Shown here: positions 1-8,260 of the stretch, piece by piece | Numbering within the stretch: position 1 is the first letter of the stretch | How the letters are laid out: each line of letters starts with the position of its first letter | Source of the DNA: Sphingomonadaceae bacterium PASS1 | Lineage (GTDB): Bacteria; Pseudomonadota; Alphaproteobacteria; Sphingomonadales; Sphingomonadaceae | Length of the DNA: 40,227 nucleotides | Assembly (NCBI GenBank): GCA_002255985.1 | Contig: NKIR01000017.1 | Coordinates: 1-40,227, forward strand | Reading direction: 5' to 3' | The notes under the pieces: generated by a model | What the model saw: the letters and a program-made list of their open reading frames with translations, nothing else | Told to the model about the DNA's origin: nothing | The model's database searches: none | Position numbers and translations under genes: made by a program

Positions 1-102
1 GAAGCCAAACTCAGCGAATGGGAAAACTTCTACAACTTCAACAGACCACACGGTGCCTTCAATGGAAAAACACCCTATGAAGCCCTCCGTGAAAGGCTAT
101 AA
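1..102 (+). CDS. IS481-family transposase, C-terminal fragment (partial at window start)
   Basis: In-frame from base 1 to the TAA at 100-102. The 33 residues match the C-terminus of the intact transposase ending at 24121 at 28 positions, including the WENFYNF and RPHGAF blocks typical of the DDE transposase tail. The catalytic residues would lie upstream, outside the window, so whether this copy is intact cannot be judged. It is on the same strand as the intact copy, so the two elements flank the 23-kb island as direct repeats. Confidence 0.85.
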   Translation, partial: EAKLSEWENFYNFNRPHGAFNGKTPYEALRERL

Positions 103-142
103 TCTTATGCAGTCGATGTCCCGCTAGATCGTCAACCTTACA
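1..142 (+). mobile_element. 3' end of an IS481-family insertion sequence (truncated by window edge)
   Basis: The right end of an IS whose left part lies outside the window. It holds the last 33 codons of a transposase (stop at 100-102) followed by a terminal repeat that runs from TGTCCCGC to TTACA. That layout matches the right end of the complete element at 23159-24161. Sequence beyond TTACA differs between the two copies, which places the element end at about 142. The shared coding stretch differs at about 15 of 102 bases (hand count), so the copies are related but not recent duplicates. Confidence 0.8.
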
Positions 143-165
143 TTCGCACCATGCTCTAGCGGAAA

Positions 166-783
166 TCAAGGAGCATAGAGTCGCTCGAATGCTTTTACAC
201 CGGCAGTGATCGAATTTTCGATGGCTTGCTGGCTCAAAGGGTTGTCTAGATTGAATATGGCATAATTGTGCACATAGCTCAAAACCAGCCCCCAATATTG
301 GTGCGACATAACTGTGCGATCCTCATCAATCAGATCGCCAGTTGAAACATAATGCTGGAGCATGTTTTCAATGCCCTGTTCCGCTTTCAAATAACCGGAG
401 GAATAATAAAGCATGCCCAGTTCGGGAAACCTTTGTGCTTCGCCAGCTATAAGTCGATGCAGGGATATCAGTTCGGGCTGCAATATGACCTTTGAATAAC
501 GTTTCGCAAATTCTAACAATGCAGGAGCTAGAGGGCCTTTTAAAAAAAATTCTTCATTTGACCCTTGAAAAATCTGCTCAACAATCCGCTTTAAGATCGC
601 CTCAAATAAAATCTCTTTTGACTTGAAGTGATTATACAATGTTGGTTTTGATATGCCCACAGATGCAACAATTGAATCCATGCTGGTCCCAACATAGCCT
701 TTGCTTAGAAATTCCTCCATTGCTCCTTTTAAGATCGTTTCGGCTTTTTCCCTTTTCCTAATCTGCCGGATTGCAGCTACCAT
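166..783 (-). CDS. TetR/AcrR family transcriptional regulator
   Basis: A 205-residue protein with a TetR helix-turn-helix in the first 60 residues (GYVGTSMDSIVASVGISKPTLYNHF) and an AefR-like C-terminal ligand-binding half. The ATG at 783 has a good ribosome-binding site, GAGGTGAAG, about six bases upstream. It is the last gene of the minus-strand unit (FAD oxidoreductase, aminotransferase, SRPBCC protein). It is separated from the SRPBCC gene by 106 bp that contain a perfect 18-bp palindrome, so it probably has its own autoregulated promoter. It is the only regulator found in the island and is the likely controller of the neighbouring catabolic genes. The ligand is unknown. Confidence 0.9.
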   Translation of the reverse strand: MVAAIRQIRKREKAETILKGAMEEFLSKGYVGTSMDSIVASVGISKPTLYNHFKSKEILFEAILKRIVEQIFQGSNEEFFLKGPLAPALLEFAKRYSKVILQPELISLHRLIAGEAQRFPELGMLYYSSGYLKAEQGIENMLQHYVSTGDLIDEDRTVMSHQYWGLVLSYVHNYAIFNLDNPLSQQAIENSITAGVKAFERLYAP

Positions 784-854
784 TTAGACTTCACCTCACG
801 ATATGTACATGGAGATTGAAAAATGCTTGTCACTGTTCGATCTGGTTTTTTGCG

Positions 855-872
855 CAAGTTTTGCAAAACTTG
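855..872. promoter_or_regulatory. Perfect 18-bp palindrome, probable TetR operator
   Basis: CAAGTTTTGCAAAACTTG is identical to its own reverse complement. It lies between the SRPBCC stop and the TetR start, 72-89 bases upstream of the regulator start codon. TetR-family proteins typically bind palindromes of 15-20 bp in their own promoter. No T-run follows on either strand, which argues against a terminator. I found no second copy by eye in the other intergenic gaps of the island. Confidence 0.65.
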
Positions 873-889
873 TCTATCGATTTCGCCAT

Positions 890-1453
890 TTATTTGGTAT
901 CCTTTGTACATCTGTCCAGATATTTCAGGCGTAGCGTATCAAGAGCTTTGCGTGTTCCGTCTTTGCTTAAACCCAGCAATGCACGCGCCTCATCTGTAGA
1001 CGGGAAATTGCCCGTTGCAACCCGTACCAGTGTTTGATTCTCGCCAATGGGGGTATAATAATATGTCGATACCGCTTCAGGAAAAAATTTGCCATAGATT
1101 TTCGGCGTCGTGACCGGGACCAGAGAAATCATCCGGCCATAGTCTATGCTGATAATGCGTGTGACAATCGTCTGGTCGTCGCCAAGTTTCCCCCCTTCGC
1201 CAACACGCCGCATCAACATTCCACCAACGCGGTAATCAATCGATGATTGTGCCATGCCCAACTGTTTCATCCCTTGAGGTGTAAACACCGCATCCCATAC
1301 TTCGCTTGCCGGCGCGCAAACCATCTCCTCTATCGCAAAACCGATAGTTTCCTGACGATTGCCATCAGTATCGTTAGCCGATGCGGCAATAGGGTTTGAT
1401 AAGGCTCCTATAGCGACAGCCAGGAGCGCAATTTTGATCAACTTATTGTACAT
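890..1453 (-). CDS. Exported SRPBCC (START-like) superfamily protein
   Basis: A 187-residue protein with an N-terminal signal peptide (KLIKIALLAVAIGALSNPIAASA, likely cleaved after residue 26) followed by one SRPBCC-type fold: a short beta strand, a VWDAVFTPQGM helix and a C-terminal long helix. The reading frame is open further upstream, but the ATG at 1453 is preferred because it begins the signal peptide and has GGAAGAGGAA just upstream. SRPBCC domains bind hydrophobic ligands, and some act as cyclases or dehydratases. Here the role is unknown. It lies 34 bp downstream of the aminotransferase in the same unit, so it may bind or transform a hydrophobic pathway intermediate in the periplasm (inference). 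Confidence 0.75.
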   Translation of the reverse strand: MYNKLIKIALLAVAIGALSNPIAASANDTDGNRQETIGFAIEEMVCAPASEVWDAVFTPQGMKQLGMAQSSIDYRVGGMLMRRVGEGGKLGDDQTIVTRIISIDYGRMISLVPVTTPKIYGKFFPEAVSTYYYTPIGENQTLVRVATGNFPSTDEARALLGLSKDGTRKALDTLRLKYLDRCTKDTK

Positions 1454-1487
1454 TGATAAATTCCTCTTCCTACTAGATATATGAAAC

Positions 1488-2747
1488 TTAATGATCCAGA
1501 TTTGCAACAAGTTCGACAAGCCCGGTCGGCGGCTGCAATAGGTGCTGACGTGCACTAACGGATTCCATCGCGCCATCTGCGGCTGAAAGAATGGATTCGA
1601 TGTCTTCAGTATGCAGGGAATTGCTCAAGAAGATATTGTGCCAAGGGTGAAAATAGACGCCTCTCGCCAGCAGTTCCGAGGCAAATGCAAACCCAAATCG
1701 GAAATCGGTGTCTTCAGCAAAGACGATTTGTGGTATCTGTACGGGCCCAGTCTGTTCGAGCGAAAAATCATGACGGGCAGCGATTTCGGTCAAGCCATTG
1801 CGTAATAGGATTCCAAGCTGTTCTATATGGGCATGGACATGCCGCTCCTTTACTATCCGAAGCGTTTGCAATGCTGCTGCCATTGGTACCGCGCCAAACC
1901 AATATGTACCTGAGCCATACACCGCGCGTGCGGCATCCCGGAATTTATCACAACCTGCAATGCCAGCTATCGGGTAGCCGTTGCCAAGTGCCTTGCCCCA
2001 GGTGCTGAGATCTGGCGCTGGGCCAATCAGCGACCAGCTACAGTCACGCGTTAGCCATAATCCGCCGCGAATATCATCAGCGATATGTACCGCGCCCGTT
2101 TGATCGCACAGAACCCGGACTTGTTTGGCAAACTCAGCACTGGGCAAATCCTGTGAGCCGACGCCATCATTGGCAAACAAGGGGGTGATGATCGCTGCCA
2201 GATCATCGCCAGCTGCGGCAACCGCGCGGCGAAGGCTGTCGATATCGCCCAGATCGAAATATCCCTGATGCGCCCGGTCTTCTTCCAGCAATCCTTTCCT
2301 TACAGGATTGCACCATGGTGCCGCTCCCAGATGAGCTGCTTTGTCAAACAAGATGATCCGCTTGCCGCTATGGGCGCGGGCGATCGCGCAGGCGAGCGTA
2401 TTGGCCTCGGTCCCTGTTTTCATGAACATTGCCCAGTCTGCATGTTGCACAAAATCGGTGAAGCTTTCCGCGAGTTCAATCATCACAGCCATAGGCAGCG
2501 AAGTCGTATCGCCCGCCACACGTTGCTGCGTTGCGGCAGCTTCAACCTCAGGGTTATTATAGCCTAATAGGTTGGTACCATAGCCTGCAACAAGGTCGAT
2601 GTAGCGAACGCCATCTTCTGCCCAGGCGTACGGGCCTTGCGCGCGGTTAAAAAATCTCGGGAAACCCGGCGGCATGAATGACGGGTTTAAGTGGCCGCAC
2701 ATTCCGCCAGGAAGGACAAGATCAGCCCGGCTGAGAAGGTTGCTCAC
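1488..2747 (-). CDS. Class III PLP-dependent aminotransferase (glutamate-1-semialdehyde aminomutase-like)
   Basis: A 419-residue fold-type I PLP enzyme of the class III group, which includes omega-amino acid and beta-amino acid aminotransferases and HemL. Visible landmarks are the TGTEAN phosphate-binding turn (about residues 111-116), an Asp pair in IADDIRGG (224-225) that should contact the PLP ring, and the Schiff-base lysine K252 in TWGKALGNGYP. The usual DEVxTGFR motif is altered to DDIRGGLW, and the usual YHG motif is AHLG, so substrate choice may differ from well-known members. The start is GTG at 2747, overlapping the upstream stop as GTGA with a GGAG site, which implies translational coupling to the FAD oxidoreductase. 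It probably removes or moves an amino group on a pathway intermediate. Confidence 0.85.
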   Translation of the reverse strand: MSNLLSRADLVLPGGMCGHLNPSFMPPGFPRFFNRAQGPYAWAEDGVRYIDLVAGYGTNLLGYNNPEVEAAATQQRVAGDTTSLPMAVMIELAESFTDFVQHADWAMFMKTGTEANTLACAIARAHSGKRIILFDKAAHLGAAPWCNPVRKGLLEEDRAHQGYFDLGDIDSLRRAVAAAGDDLAAIITPLFANDGVGSQDLPSAEFAKQVRVLCDQTGAVHIADDIRGGLWLTRDCSWSLIGPAPDLSTWGKALGNGYPIAGIAGCDKFRDAARAVYGSGTYWFGAVPMAAALQTLRIVKERHVHAHIEQLGILLRNGLTEIAARHDFSLEQTGPVQIPQIVFAEDTDFRFGFAFASELLARGVYFHPWHNIFLSNSLHTEDIESILSAADGAMESVSARQHLLQPPTGLVELVANLDH

Positions 2748-4717
2748 GTGATCTGCTCCATTGCCTGAATAATCGCCCGCTCACCTTCGCGTACGGCCAG
2801 AAACCATGCCTGGGTTCCGCAAAGTTCGGTGTGTCCAAAATGAATGCGTCCATATCCTTTACGCAGGACATCCGATGGGGGTGTTGCGCCATCCTTTGGA
2901 AAATAAAAACCTGGCGGTGGGACGACAAAAGCATGACCCCATCGGTTTGCGACGATCTGAGCGATGTCGCGCTTGGATTCAAAACCATGCGGGCCGAACA
3001 TTGCGTCCAGTTGCTTTGAAACCCGTTTGACAATATCCGCATGTGTCAGCTCGAACAATTGCTGCCTTGCGATAGCCGTTTCTGACGCAATGTCAGTATT
3101 TGCTGGTAAATCCGGTTGCAGAAACGGGATGTACATTGTCATCATAGCGGGCGTGGCAGGATCCAGTGGTTGTGCATCCGGCTCTAACCTCATCGGTGTC
3201 TTGATATTTGCATACCAGCCAAATCCGTCAAACCATCGAGCCGCTGAAATCCCAAGCCTATCCAGAAAGCGCCAGTTTTTGAGGCCAATGCTCAAATTGA
3301 GAATTGGTGCATGGTAAAACGCCTGCATCGCTTTACTGATATGCTCCGGCGCATCACGCAATATGTGTTTGTTTATCCATTGCCCCCCCGCCATCACGAC
3401 TGTCTTTGCCTGCACATGGTGGAGTTTGCCGCCCTTAATATAAGCGACCTCAACTGCCTTTGACGTCATTGGATCGCCCTTGTGCCGAACCGCGACGACC
3501 TGGGCGCCAATTTGCATCCTAACAGGTTGGTTTGGGCGCTCCCACGCTTCTGGGTTAACGCGTCCATAAATTACCTGCTGAAGAGAATTGTCGCCGGTGA
3601 TTGCATCTGGCCAGATCGCCTTGACAATATGGCGAACTATGTCTCCATTTCCTCCCGGAAAAGATGTCGCGTAGACTGGCCCGCTAAGTTTGGGCTGTTC
3701 TTCGGGGGGCAACGCAGCGGCAACAAAAGCCGCAACGCCAATACGCGCAGAGGCATCATCGACACCATAATAAGCCGACGTTAGATTGGACCCCATGGCC
3801 CCGCCCGAAGCGTAGGCATCGTCAAGTAATTTGAAAACCAGCGGATCGGAAATTCCGACTATATTCGTCAAAAATTCATGATAGCTCATGCTGTCCAGCC
3901 ATTGGCGCCAGTTCGGCGGAATAGACTTTGTCCAGCGAAACTCCAAAAGCCGCTTAACATCAGCGCGCGCCTTGGCTGAAATCGGGGCGTTATCGAAACC
4001 GTCCAGCCATGGATCTTTTACCCACTTTCCTGAACCTGTCAGCTGGGGGTCATCGAAGTAAAACCCGATATTTGCTTCTTTTGCACCTTCGGCGCGCGGG
4101 CTTGTGAAATCATTCATGGCGACCCGTATTTGTTTCGTCGTTCCGCTCATATTCTCATGCCAAGCCAGGCCGGTTTCAGGCAATCCGACCTCTGACCATA
4201 TCTCATGATGAACTTTAAGCGCACGAGCCGCCGTCAACGGCCAGATAAAAGCATTCGATCCCTGAGCACCAGATATCCGCGCACCATTAACGTCAAGGTC
4301 GGTTCGCTTCCCCTCTCCGCCAAACATGTTATTGTTTTCGAGAACCAAGCAGGATGCCTTGCCCAGTTTTTTGCAATAAAAAGCTGCCGACAAACCTGAA
4401 AACCCACCGCCCACTATCACGACATCAACTTTTTCTTCAGGCCCGCCTTCAGGTATTGTTTGCCAATAACCGTCACGGATCGAATGTGCGGCATTGACGA
4501 CATCGAACGTGTTGCCATTGGCCAGCCGATAGTCTCCAATGCCCCCAGGACCGCTCCAATCTGCGTTGAGCAGATCATATTCAGCCTTGGCGTGAGCTGT
4601 AGAATCCGAACTGGAAGGATTTCTGCATCCTTGAGTGGCCAACGATCCGCAAATTGCGGTGGCACCCAAGAGAAAGCCCCTCCTGGTCGCATTCCTGTTA
4701 AAGACATCAGATTTCAT
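2744..4717 (-). CDS. Tat-exported FAD-dependent oxidoreductase (amine oxidase-like)
   Basis: A 657-residue flavoprotein. The N-terminus carries a twin-arginine signal (TRRGFLLGA, RR at residues 12-13) and a Cys at position 31 after SLATQG that could be a non-canonical lipidation site. An FAD-binding Rossmann motif follows (VVIVGGGFSGLSAA, about residues 99-112). The C-terminus has the usual flavin-binding end in which FGHTELCGT is followed by a helix, as in the flavin amine oxidase/phytoene desaturase superfamily. The ATG at 4717 has AGGAG a few bases upstream, and the longer frame to 4756 lacks this. The pairing by GTGA overlap with an aminotransferase suggests oxidation of an amine or an unsaturated carbon chain outside the cytoplasm. 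The substrate is unknown. Confidence 0.8.
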   Translation of the reverse strand: MKSDVFNRNATRRGFLLGATAICGSLATQGCRNPSSSDSTAHAKAEYDLLNADWSGPGGIGDYRLANGNTFDVVNAAHSIRDGYWQTIPEGGPEEKVDVVIVGGGFSGLSAAFYCKKLGKASCLVLENNNMFGGEGKRTDLDVNGARISGAQGSNAFIWPLTAARALKVHHEIWSEVGLPETGLAWHENMSGTTKQIRVAMNDFTSPRAEGAKEANIGFYFDDPQLTGSGKWVKDPWLDGFDNAPISAKARADVKRLLEFRWTKSIPPNWRQWLDSMSYHEFLTNIVGISDPLVFKLLDDAYASGGAMGSNLTSAYYGVDDASARIGVAAFVAAALPPEEQPKLSGPVYATSFPGGNGDIVRHIVKAIWPDAITGDNSLQQVIYGRVNPEAWERPNQPVRMQIGAQVVAVRHKGDPMTSKAVEVAYIKGGKLHHVQAKTVVMAGGQWINKHILRDAPEHISKAMQAFYHAPILNLSIGLKNWRFLDRLGISAARWFDGFGWYANIKTPMRLEPDAQPLDPATPAMMTMYIPFLQPDLPANTDIASETAIARQQLFELTHADIVKRVSKQLDAMFGPHGFESKRDIAQIVANRWGHAFVVPPPGFYFPKDGATPPSDVLRKGYGRIHFGHTELCGTQAWFLAVREGERAIIQAMEQIT

Positions 4718-4903
4718 ATGATCTCCTACGCATTCGGTCGCCCTAGCTAAAACCAAATCTCGACTCGCAATGCAAAAGAACCCTGTGAAGAATCCAATTG
4801 CACTTCCAACACCGTGTAGTAAAGATAATTGGCATCGCCGGTCAACGCATGGCGATTCGGTAGGCTAGAAAAACGCAATTTTTTGGAAGGTAATGGGTGG
4901 CTT
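4718..4903. promoter_or_regulatory. Divergent intergenic region between the FAD oxidoreductase and CPBP protease genes
   Basis: This 186-bp gap must hold promoters for both directions. I see a 6-bp inverted repeat with an 11-bp spacer (ATCGCC at 4834-4839, GGCGAT at 4851-4856) and an A+T-rich stretch around 4819-4830. No strong sigma-70 promoter stands out, and the TetR-type 18-bp palindrome found near 855 is not present here. Confidence 0.35.
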
Positions 4904-5911
4904 ATGAACATTCGAAATGCAGTCAAGCAGCATTATTTCGCATTTTTTGCATTTTTTGTCCTGCTTTATGGTTTTCTCACATTTGTGTTTTTGCCATTGT
5001 GGTTGGGCGTAACATCAGCGCCTATCGCAGGCCATAATGTTCGGGACTTCGGCTATATGCCGTTACCGGTCGGGTTGAGTTTTCTGGCGAACCACCCAAG
5101 TCTGTTCCTCTTTTTTGGTTATGGTTTCTCCCCTTCGCTTGCTGGCCTGACGGTCGCTTTTCTTGGGTGGGGGGCACAGGGCATTCGCGACATCTTCTCC
5201 AGATTGCGGCCTTGGGGCAAAGGCGCATCCCGAGCATCCGCCTTGCGTGCTTATGGAACAATCATAGTGGCGGTCACATTGATGCTGTCGGGCATGTTGG
5301 GGCTGCACTATCTAATTGGTGGAAGCAGTGCGACAAATCCGTTGTTGGGAGTTGCGTTCTCCGGATTTCTTATCACATTCCTCGTTGGACTTTGGTTGAA
5401 TCCTGGCGGCGTGCTGGAGGAAATTTTTGGATATCGCGGATTTCTTTTGCCAACTCTGCTGAATGATGGCGTCGGTCCTTTAAAAGCGTCGATCATGATT
5501 GGAATACTGTGGGTCATCTGGCATATGGCAGTCCCTTTCAGTCCGCTGCTTGTTGACACGCGCAAAATCATAGCAGACCCACACTTCTGGACATTCCAAT
5601 TGCCGGCCCTGATTGGGTTCATGATTGTCGGATGCCCCGCACTGTCTGTGGTTATGACTCATTTCTACATAAAGACAGGCAGTAGTTTATCAGGAATACT
5701 GATCCACAGCGGATTTAACTCAACAATAATTTCCTTCGGTTTGAGCGTGCATATCGGGGGGCCGAGTTTTGCCTCACAGGATTCCTTGATCGTGTTCTGG
5801 TTGCTGACAGGACTTATGGCTGCGGCCGCACTGCTGATTATAACAATCTACGGCAGAGGCTTGGTTTCTCCGGAAATAACTGAGACCGTCAGTATAGAGC
5901 AGAATACGTAA
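4904..5911 (+). CDS. CPBP-family intramembrane metalloprotease-like protein (MlrA-like layout)
   Basis: A 335-residue, multi-span membrane protein of the CPBP (CAAX protease and bacteriocin-processing, Abi) family. The motifs are GGVLEEIFGYRGF (E172, E173, R178), WVIWH (W203, H207) and IHSGFN (H268, N272). Length and positions closely track microcystinase MlrA of sphingomonads, which is about 336 residues with, as I recall, catalytic E172 and H205 and oxyanion residues H260 and N264. The canonical EExxxR is altered: aligned on the RG, the second Glu is Ile174, while E173 takes the place of the catalytic Glu. I chose ATG 4904 as the start because the charged N-terminus leads into the first membrane helix. 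The site GGAAGG is rather far upstream. The gene begins the plus-strand unit with the receptor and two peptidases, fitting amide-bond cleavage of an imported substrate (inference). Confidence 0.8.
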   Translation: MNIRNAVKQHYFAFFAFFVLLYGFLTFVFLPLWLGVTSAPIAGHNVRDFGYMPLPVGLSFLANHPSLFLFFGYGFSPSLAGLTVAFLGWGAQGIRDIFSRLRPWGKGASRASALRAYGTIIVAVTLMLSGMLGLHYLIGGSSATNPLLGVAFSGFLITFLVGLWLNPGGVLEEIFGYRGFLLPTLLNDGVGPLKASIMIGILWVIWHMAVPFSPLLVDTRKIIADPHFWTFQLPALIGFMIVGCPALSVVMTHFYIKTGSSLSGILIHSGFNSTIISFGLSVHIGGPSFASQDSLIVFWLLTGLMAAAALLIITIYGRGLVSPEITETVSIEQNT

Positions 5912-5959
5912 AGCTAAAAATTTTACAGAGGGCACTAGGAAAAAGTAAGGGAGACTATC

Positions 5960-8089
5960 ATGAAATCGACTGCCAAGATCACGATCCGTAGAGTACTACT
6001 GACAGGCGCAGCACTAGTGCCTATGTCTGTTGCTCATGCTCAAACCCCGTCTAAGTCGGTTTCTGATGCGTCTACAGACAACATGGAAATCGTTGTTACA
6101 GCTGAACGGCGCGAAACAAAGTTGCAGGAAACACCGATTGCGATTGAGGCCTATTCAGGTGAGGCTCTTACCAAGCGCGGTGTGCTCGGCGTTGCCGAGC
6201 TCACGAGCATATCGCCTTCGCTCTACATTGAGCGATCAAGCGCGCAGGGTTATGTTTTTATTCGCGGTGTAGGAAACAACTCGGTGGGCCTTGGTGCAGA
6301 CGGCAGTTCCTCGGTGTACCTCGATGGAATTTATCTGTCGCGACCCGGCAGCGCGCTCTCGGAGCTTTTTGATATTGCTCAGGTTGAAGTGCTAAAAGGT
6401 CCTCAGGGAACGCTCTACGGCCGAAATGCCACCGGTGGTGCAATACTGATCAATACTGCGCGACCCGAGCTTGGAAAGACAGTTGTCAAGGGTAGAGTCG
6501 GTTATGGAAATTTTGACCGTATTCGCACAGAAGCAACAGTCAATCTTCCTTTTGGGGAGAATGGCGCGCTTCGTGTAAGCGGTCTGTACGGCGATGACGA
6601 CGGGTATCGCACCAATTTGCTGACGAACAAGGGCGTTGACGACCGCAAGGTAACTGCATTGCGTGGGCAATTGCTTTGGGACATCGGCGGTTGGTCCGCC
6701 CGGCTCTCCGGCGATTACATGAACACTCGGGGCAGTCTCGGTAATAGCCTTAAGCTCGACACAACTCAGCCAGCGCCTGTTGTTACCTTTTTTGGCGCAA
6801 CGGTTCCAGCCGATCCCTATGTCGACAGCTATGATTCTCCGAATTTTGCGCGTGTTTTGCAATGGGGTAGTAGCTTCACTTTTGAAGGACAGGCTGGCCC
6901 ACTTGCAGTCAAGAGTGTCACGAGTTTCCGCCGCACCGAACAAAATCGTTCCATCGACCTTGATTCAACGGCAATCAGGTTTGGTGCTACCGAATTTGGC
7001 GATGAGGTATCCGAGGCATTTACCCAGGATATTCAGTTGTCGAACGCAGAGCCCTCGGCATTTGAATATATCGTCGGCGCTTCATATCTGAGTGATGAGC
7101 TGACATCCGCCATTCGGGCAGCGGTGTATCCTTTCGGCCTTGTTGTCGAAAACGGATCCAGAAATAGCACGACATCAATAGCCGTTTTTGGCGAAGGCAA
7201 ATATAACTTTAACGACAACTTCGCGCTTGTTGTCGGCGGCCGTTACAGTCATGAGAAGAAGACGCAGCTTTTCAATACGGCATTGCCCAATCCCGTGTTT
7301 GACCGGAACAGTTGGAACGCGTTCACACCCAAGTTCGGGATTCAATATCAGGGCGACAATGCCCTCCTTTACGCGACCGTTACTAATGGTTTCAAGAGCG
7401 GTGGGTTTAATGCCAATGCTGTTCAGCCGCCCTTTAACGAAGAAAAAATCTGGAGCTATGAGGTCGGGGCCAAGACCGATTGGTTCGACAATAGGCTGAT
7501 TGCCAACTTTTCAGCATTTTACTACGATTATAAGGATCTACAAGTCAGCCAGGTCATTCTACCCAACCCTGTTCCCATCATAGCAAATGCGGGTACGGCC
7601 AAGGTCTATGGCTTGGAAGTCGATTTGATCGCGAGGCCTACCGATCGATTGCGGCTGACAGCTAGCGCAGCCTATCTGCATACCGAATATGGTAATCTCG
7701 TATTGGGGAATGACGAAATAGTCGGCTCACCATTGCAGAATGTGAATGGAAATCAATTTGCCCGGGCACCAAAACTGACACTGACAGGCGGTTTTGACTA
7801 TACTGCACCGATCGGGGATTCGCTTTTGATATTCAGCGGTAACGCCAATTACCGCAGCCGGATTTATTATACCGCGTTTGAAAGCCCAATTACTAGTCAA
7901 GGTGGCTATGTTCTGTTGGATGCGCGCATAGCTTATCAAACGGGTCCTTGGGAACTTTCTGTGTTTGGGCGGAATCTGACTGATAAATTCTACAAGACAC
8001 TCGTGACTTCGAGCCCCTCATTTACGGGAACGCAGTTTCTGGTGAGTGAACCGCGGACATACGGTGTCAGCATCAGCTATGGCTTTTGA
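5960..8089 (+). CDS. TonB-dependent outer-membrane receptor
   Basis: A 709-residue receptor. It has a signal peptide (residues 1-27, cleavage after VAHA), a TonB-box-like MEIVVTAERR, a plug domain with LYGRNATGGAILINT, and a long beta-barrel ending in a terminal YGF, as expected for barrel insertion. The site AAGGGAGA precedes the ATG. It is of the sphingomonad type associated with uptake of large organic substrates; no siderophore or cobalamin genes are nearby. Its place between a CPBP protease and two exported peptidases suggests it imports the island's substrate, perhaps a peptide-like or amphipathic molecule too large for porins (inference). Confidence 0.93.
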   Translation: MKSTAKITIRRVLLTGAALVPMSVAHAQTPSKSVSDASTDNMEIVVTAERRETKLQETPIAIEAYSGEALTKRGVLGVAELTSISPSLYIERSSAQGYVFIRGVGNNSVGLGADGSSSVYLDGIYLSRPGSALSELFDIAQVEVLKGPQGTLYGRNATGGAILINTARPELGKTVVKGRVGYGNFDRIRTEATVNLPFGENGALRVSGLYGDDDGYRTNLLTNKGVDDRKVTALRGQLLWDIGGWSARLSGDYMNTRGSLGNSLKLDTTQPAPVVTFFGATVPADPYVDSYDSPNFARVLQWGSSFTFEGQAGPLAVKSVTSFRRTEQNRSIDLDSTAIRFGATEFGDEVSEAFTQDIQLSNAEPSAFEYIVGASYLSDELTSAIRAAVYPFGLVVENGSRNSTTSIAVFGEGKYNFNDNFALVVGGRYSHEKKTQLFNTALPNPVFDRNSWNAFTPKFGIQYQGDNALLYATVTNGFKSGGFNANAVQPPFNEEKIWSYEVGAKTDWFDNRLIANFSAFYYDYKDLQVSQVILPNPVPIIANAGTAKVYGLEVDLIARPTDRLRLTASAAYLHTEYGNLVLGNDEIVGSPLQNVNGNQFARAPKLTLTGGFDYTAPIGDSLLIFSGNANYRSRIYYTAFESPITSQGGYVLLDARIAYQTGPWELSVFGRNLTDKFYKTLVTSSPSFTGTQFLVSEPRTYGVSISYGF

Positions 8090-8136
8090 CATTAGTTTTC
8101 GACCTTAACTTTCGGGTCAAGAGCAAGATCAGATAG

Positions 8137-8170
8137 CAAGGTTGCCAGCAACGCGTTGCTTGCAACCTTG
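8137..8170. terminator. 34-nt nested inverted repeat after the receptor gene
   Basis: Arms CAAGGTTGC (8137-8145) and GCAACCTTG (8162-8170) enclose a second perfect palindrome, AGCAACGCGTTGCT (8147-8160). The whole stretch is self-complementary except for one opposed base pair (C8146 against T8161). It lies in the 171-bp gap between the receptor and peptidase genes. No T-run follows on either strand, so a classical rho-independent terminator is not certain. An mRNA-stabilising hairpin or a protein-binding site is also possible. Confidence 0.45.
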
Positions 8171-8260
8171 TCGAGTGCAACTTGATTATGGAAACTGCTT
8201 AAAGAAACAGTTCAGGCTGGATCGCTTTGTCCGCCCACTGCCCGTTTTGTGGAGAAGACG

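Noticed and set aside
855-872. Rho-independent terminator for the SRPBCC gene
   Set aside because: The palindrome has no loop bases to spare and no T-run on the minus strand; an operator is the better reading.
1454-1576. 41-codon upstream extension of the SRPBCC protein
   Set aside because: The extension would place a signal peptide in the middle of the protein and overlaps the aminotransferase end; ATG 1453 has a strong ribosome-binding site.
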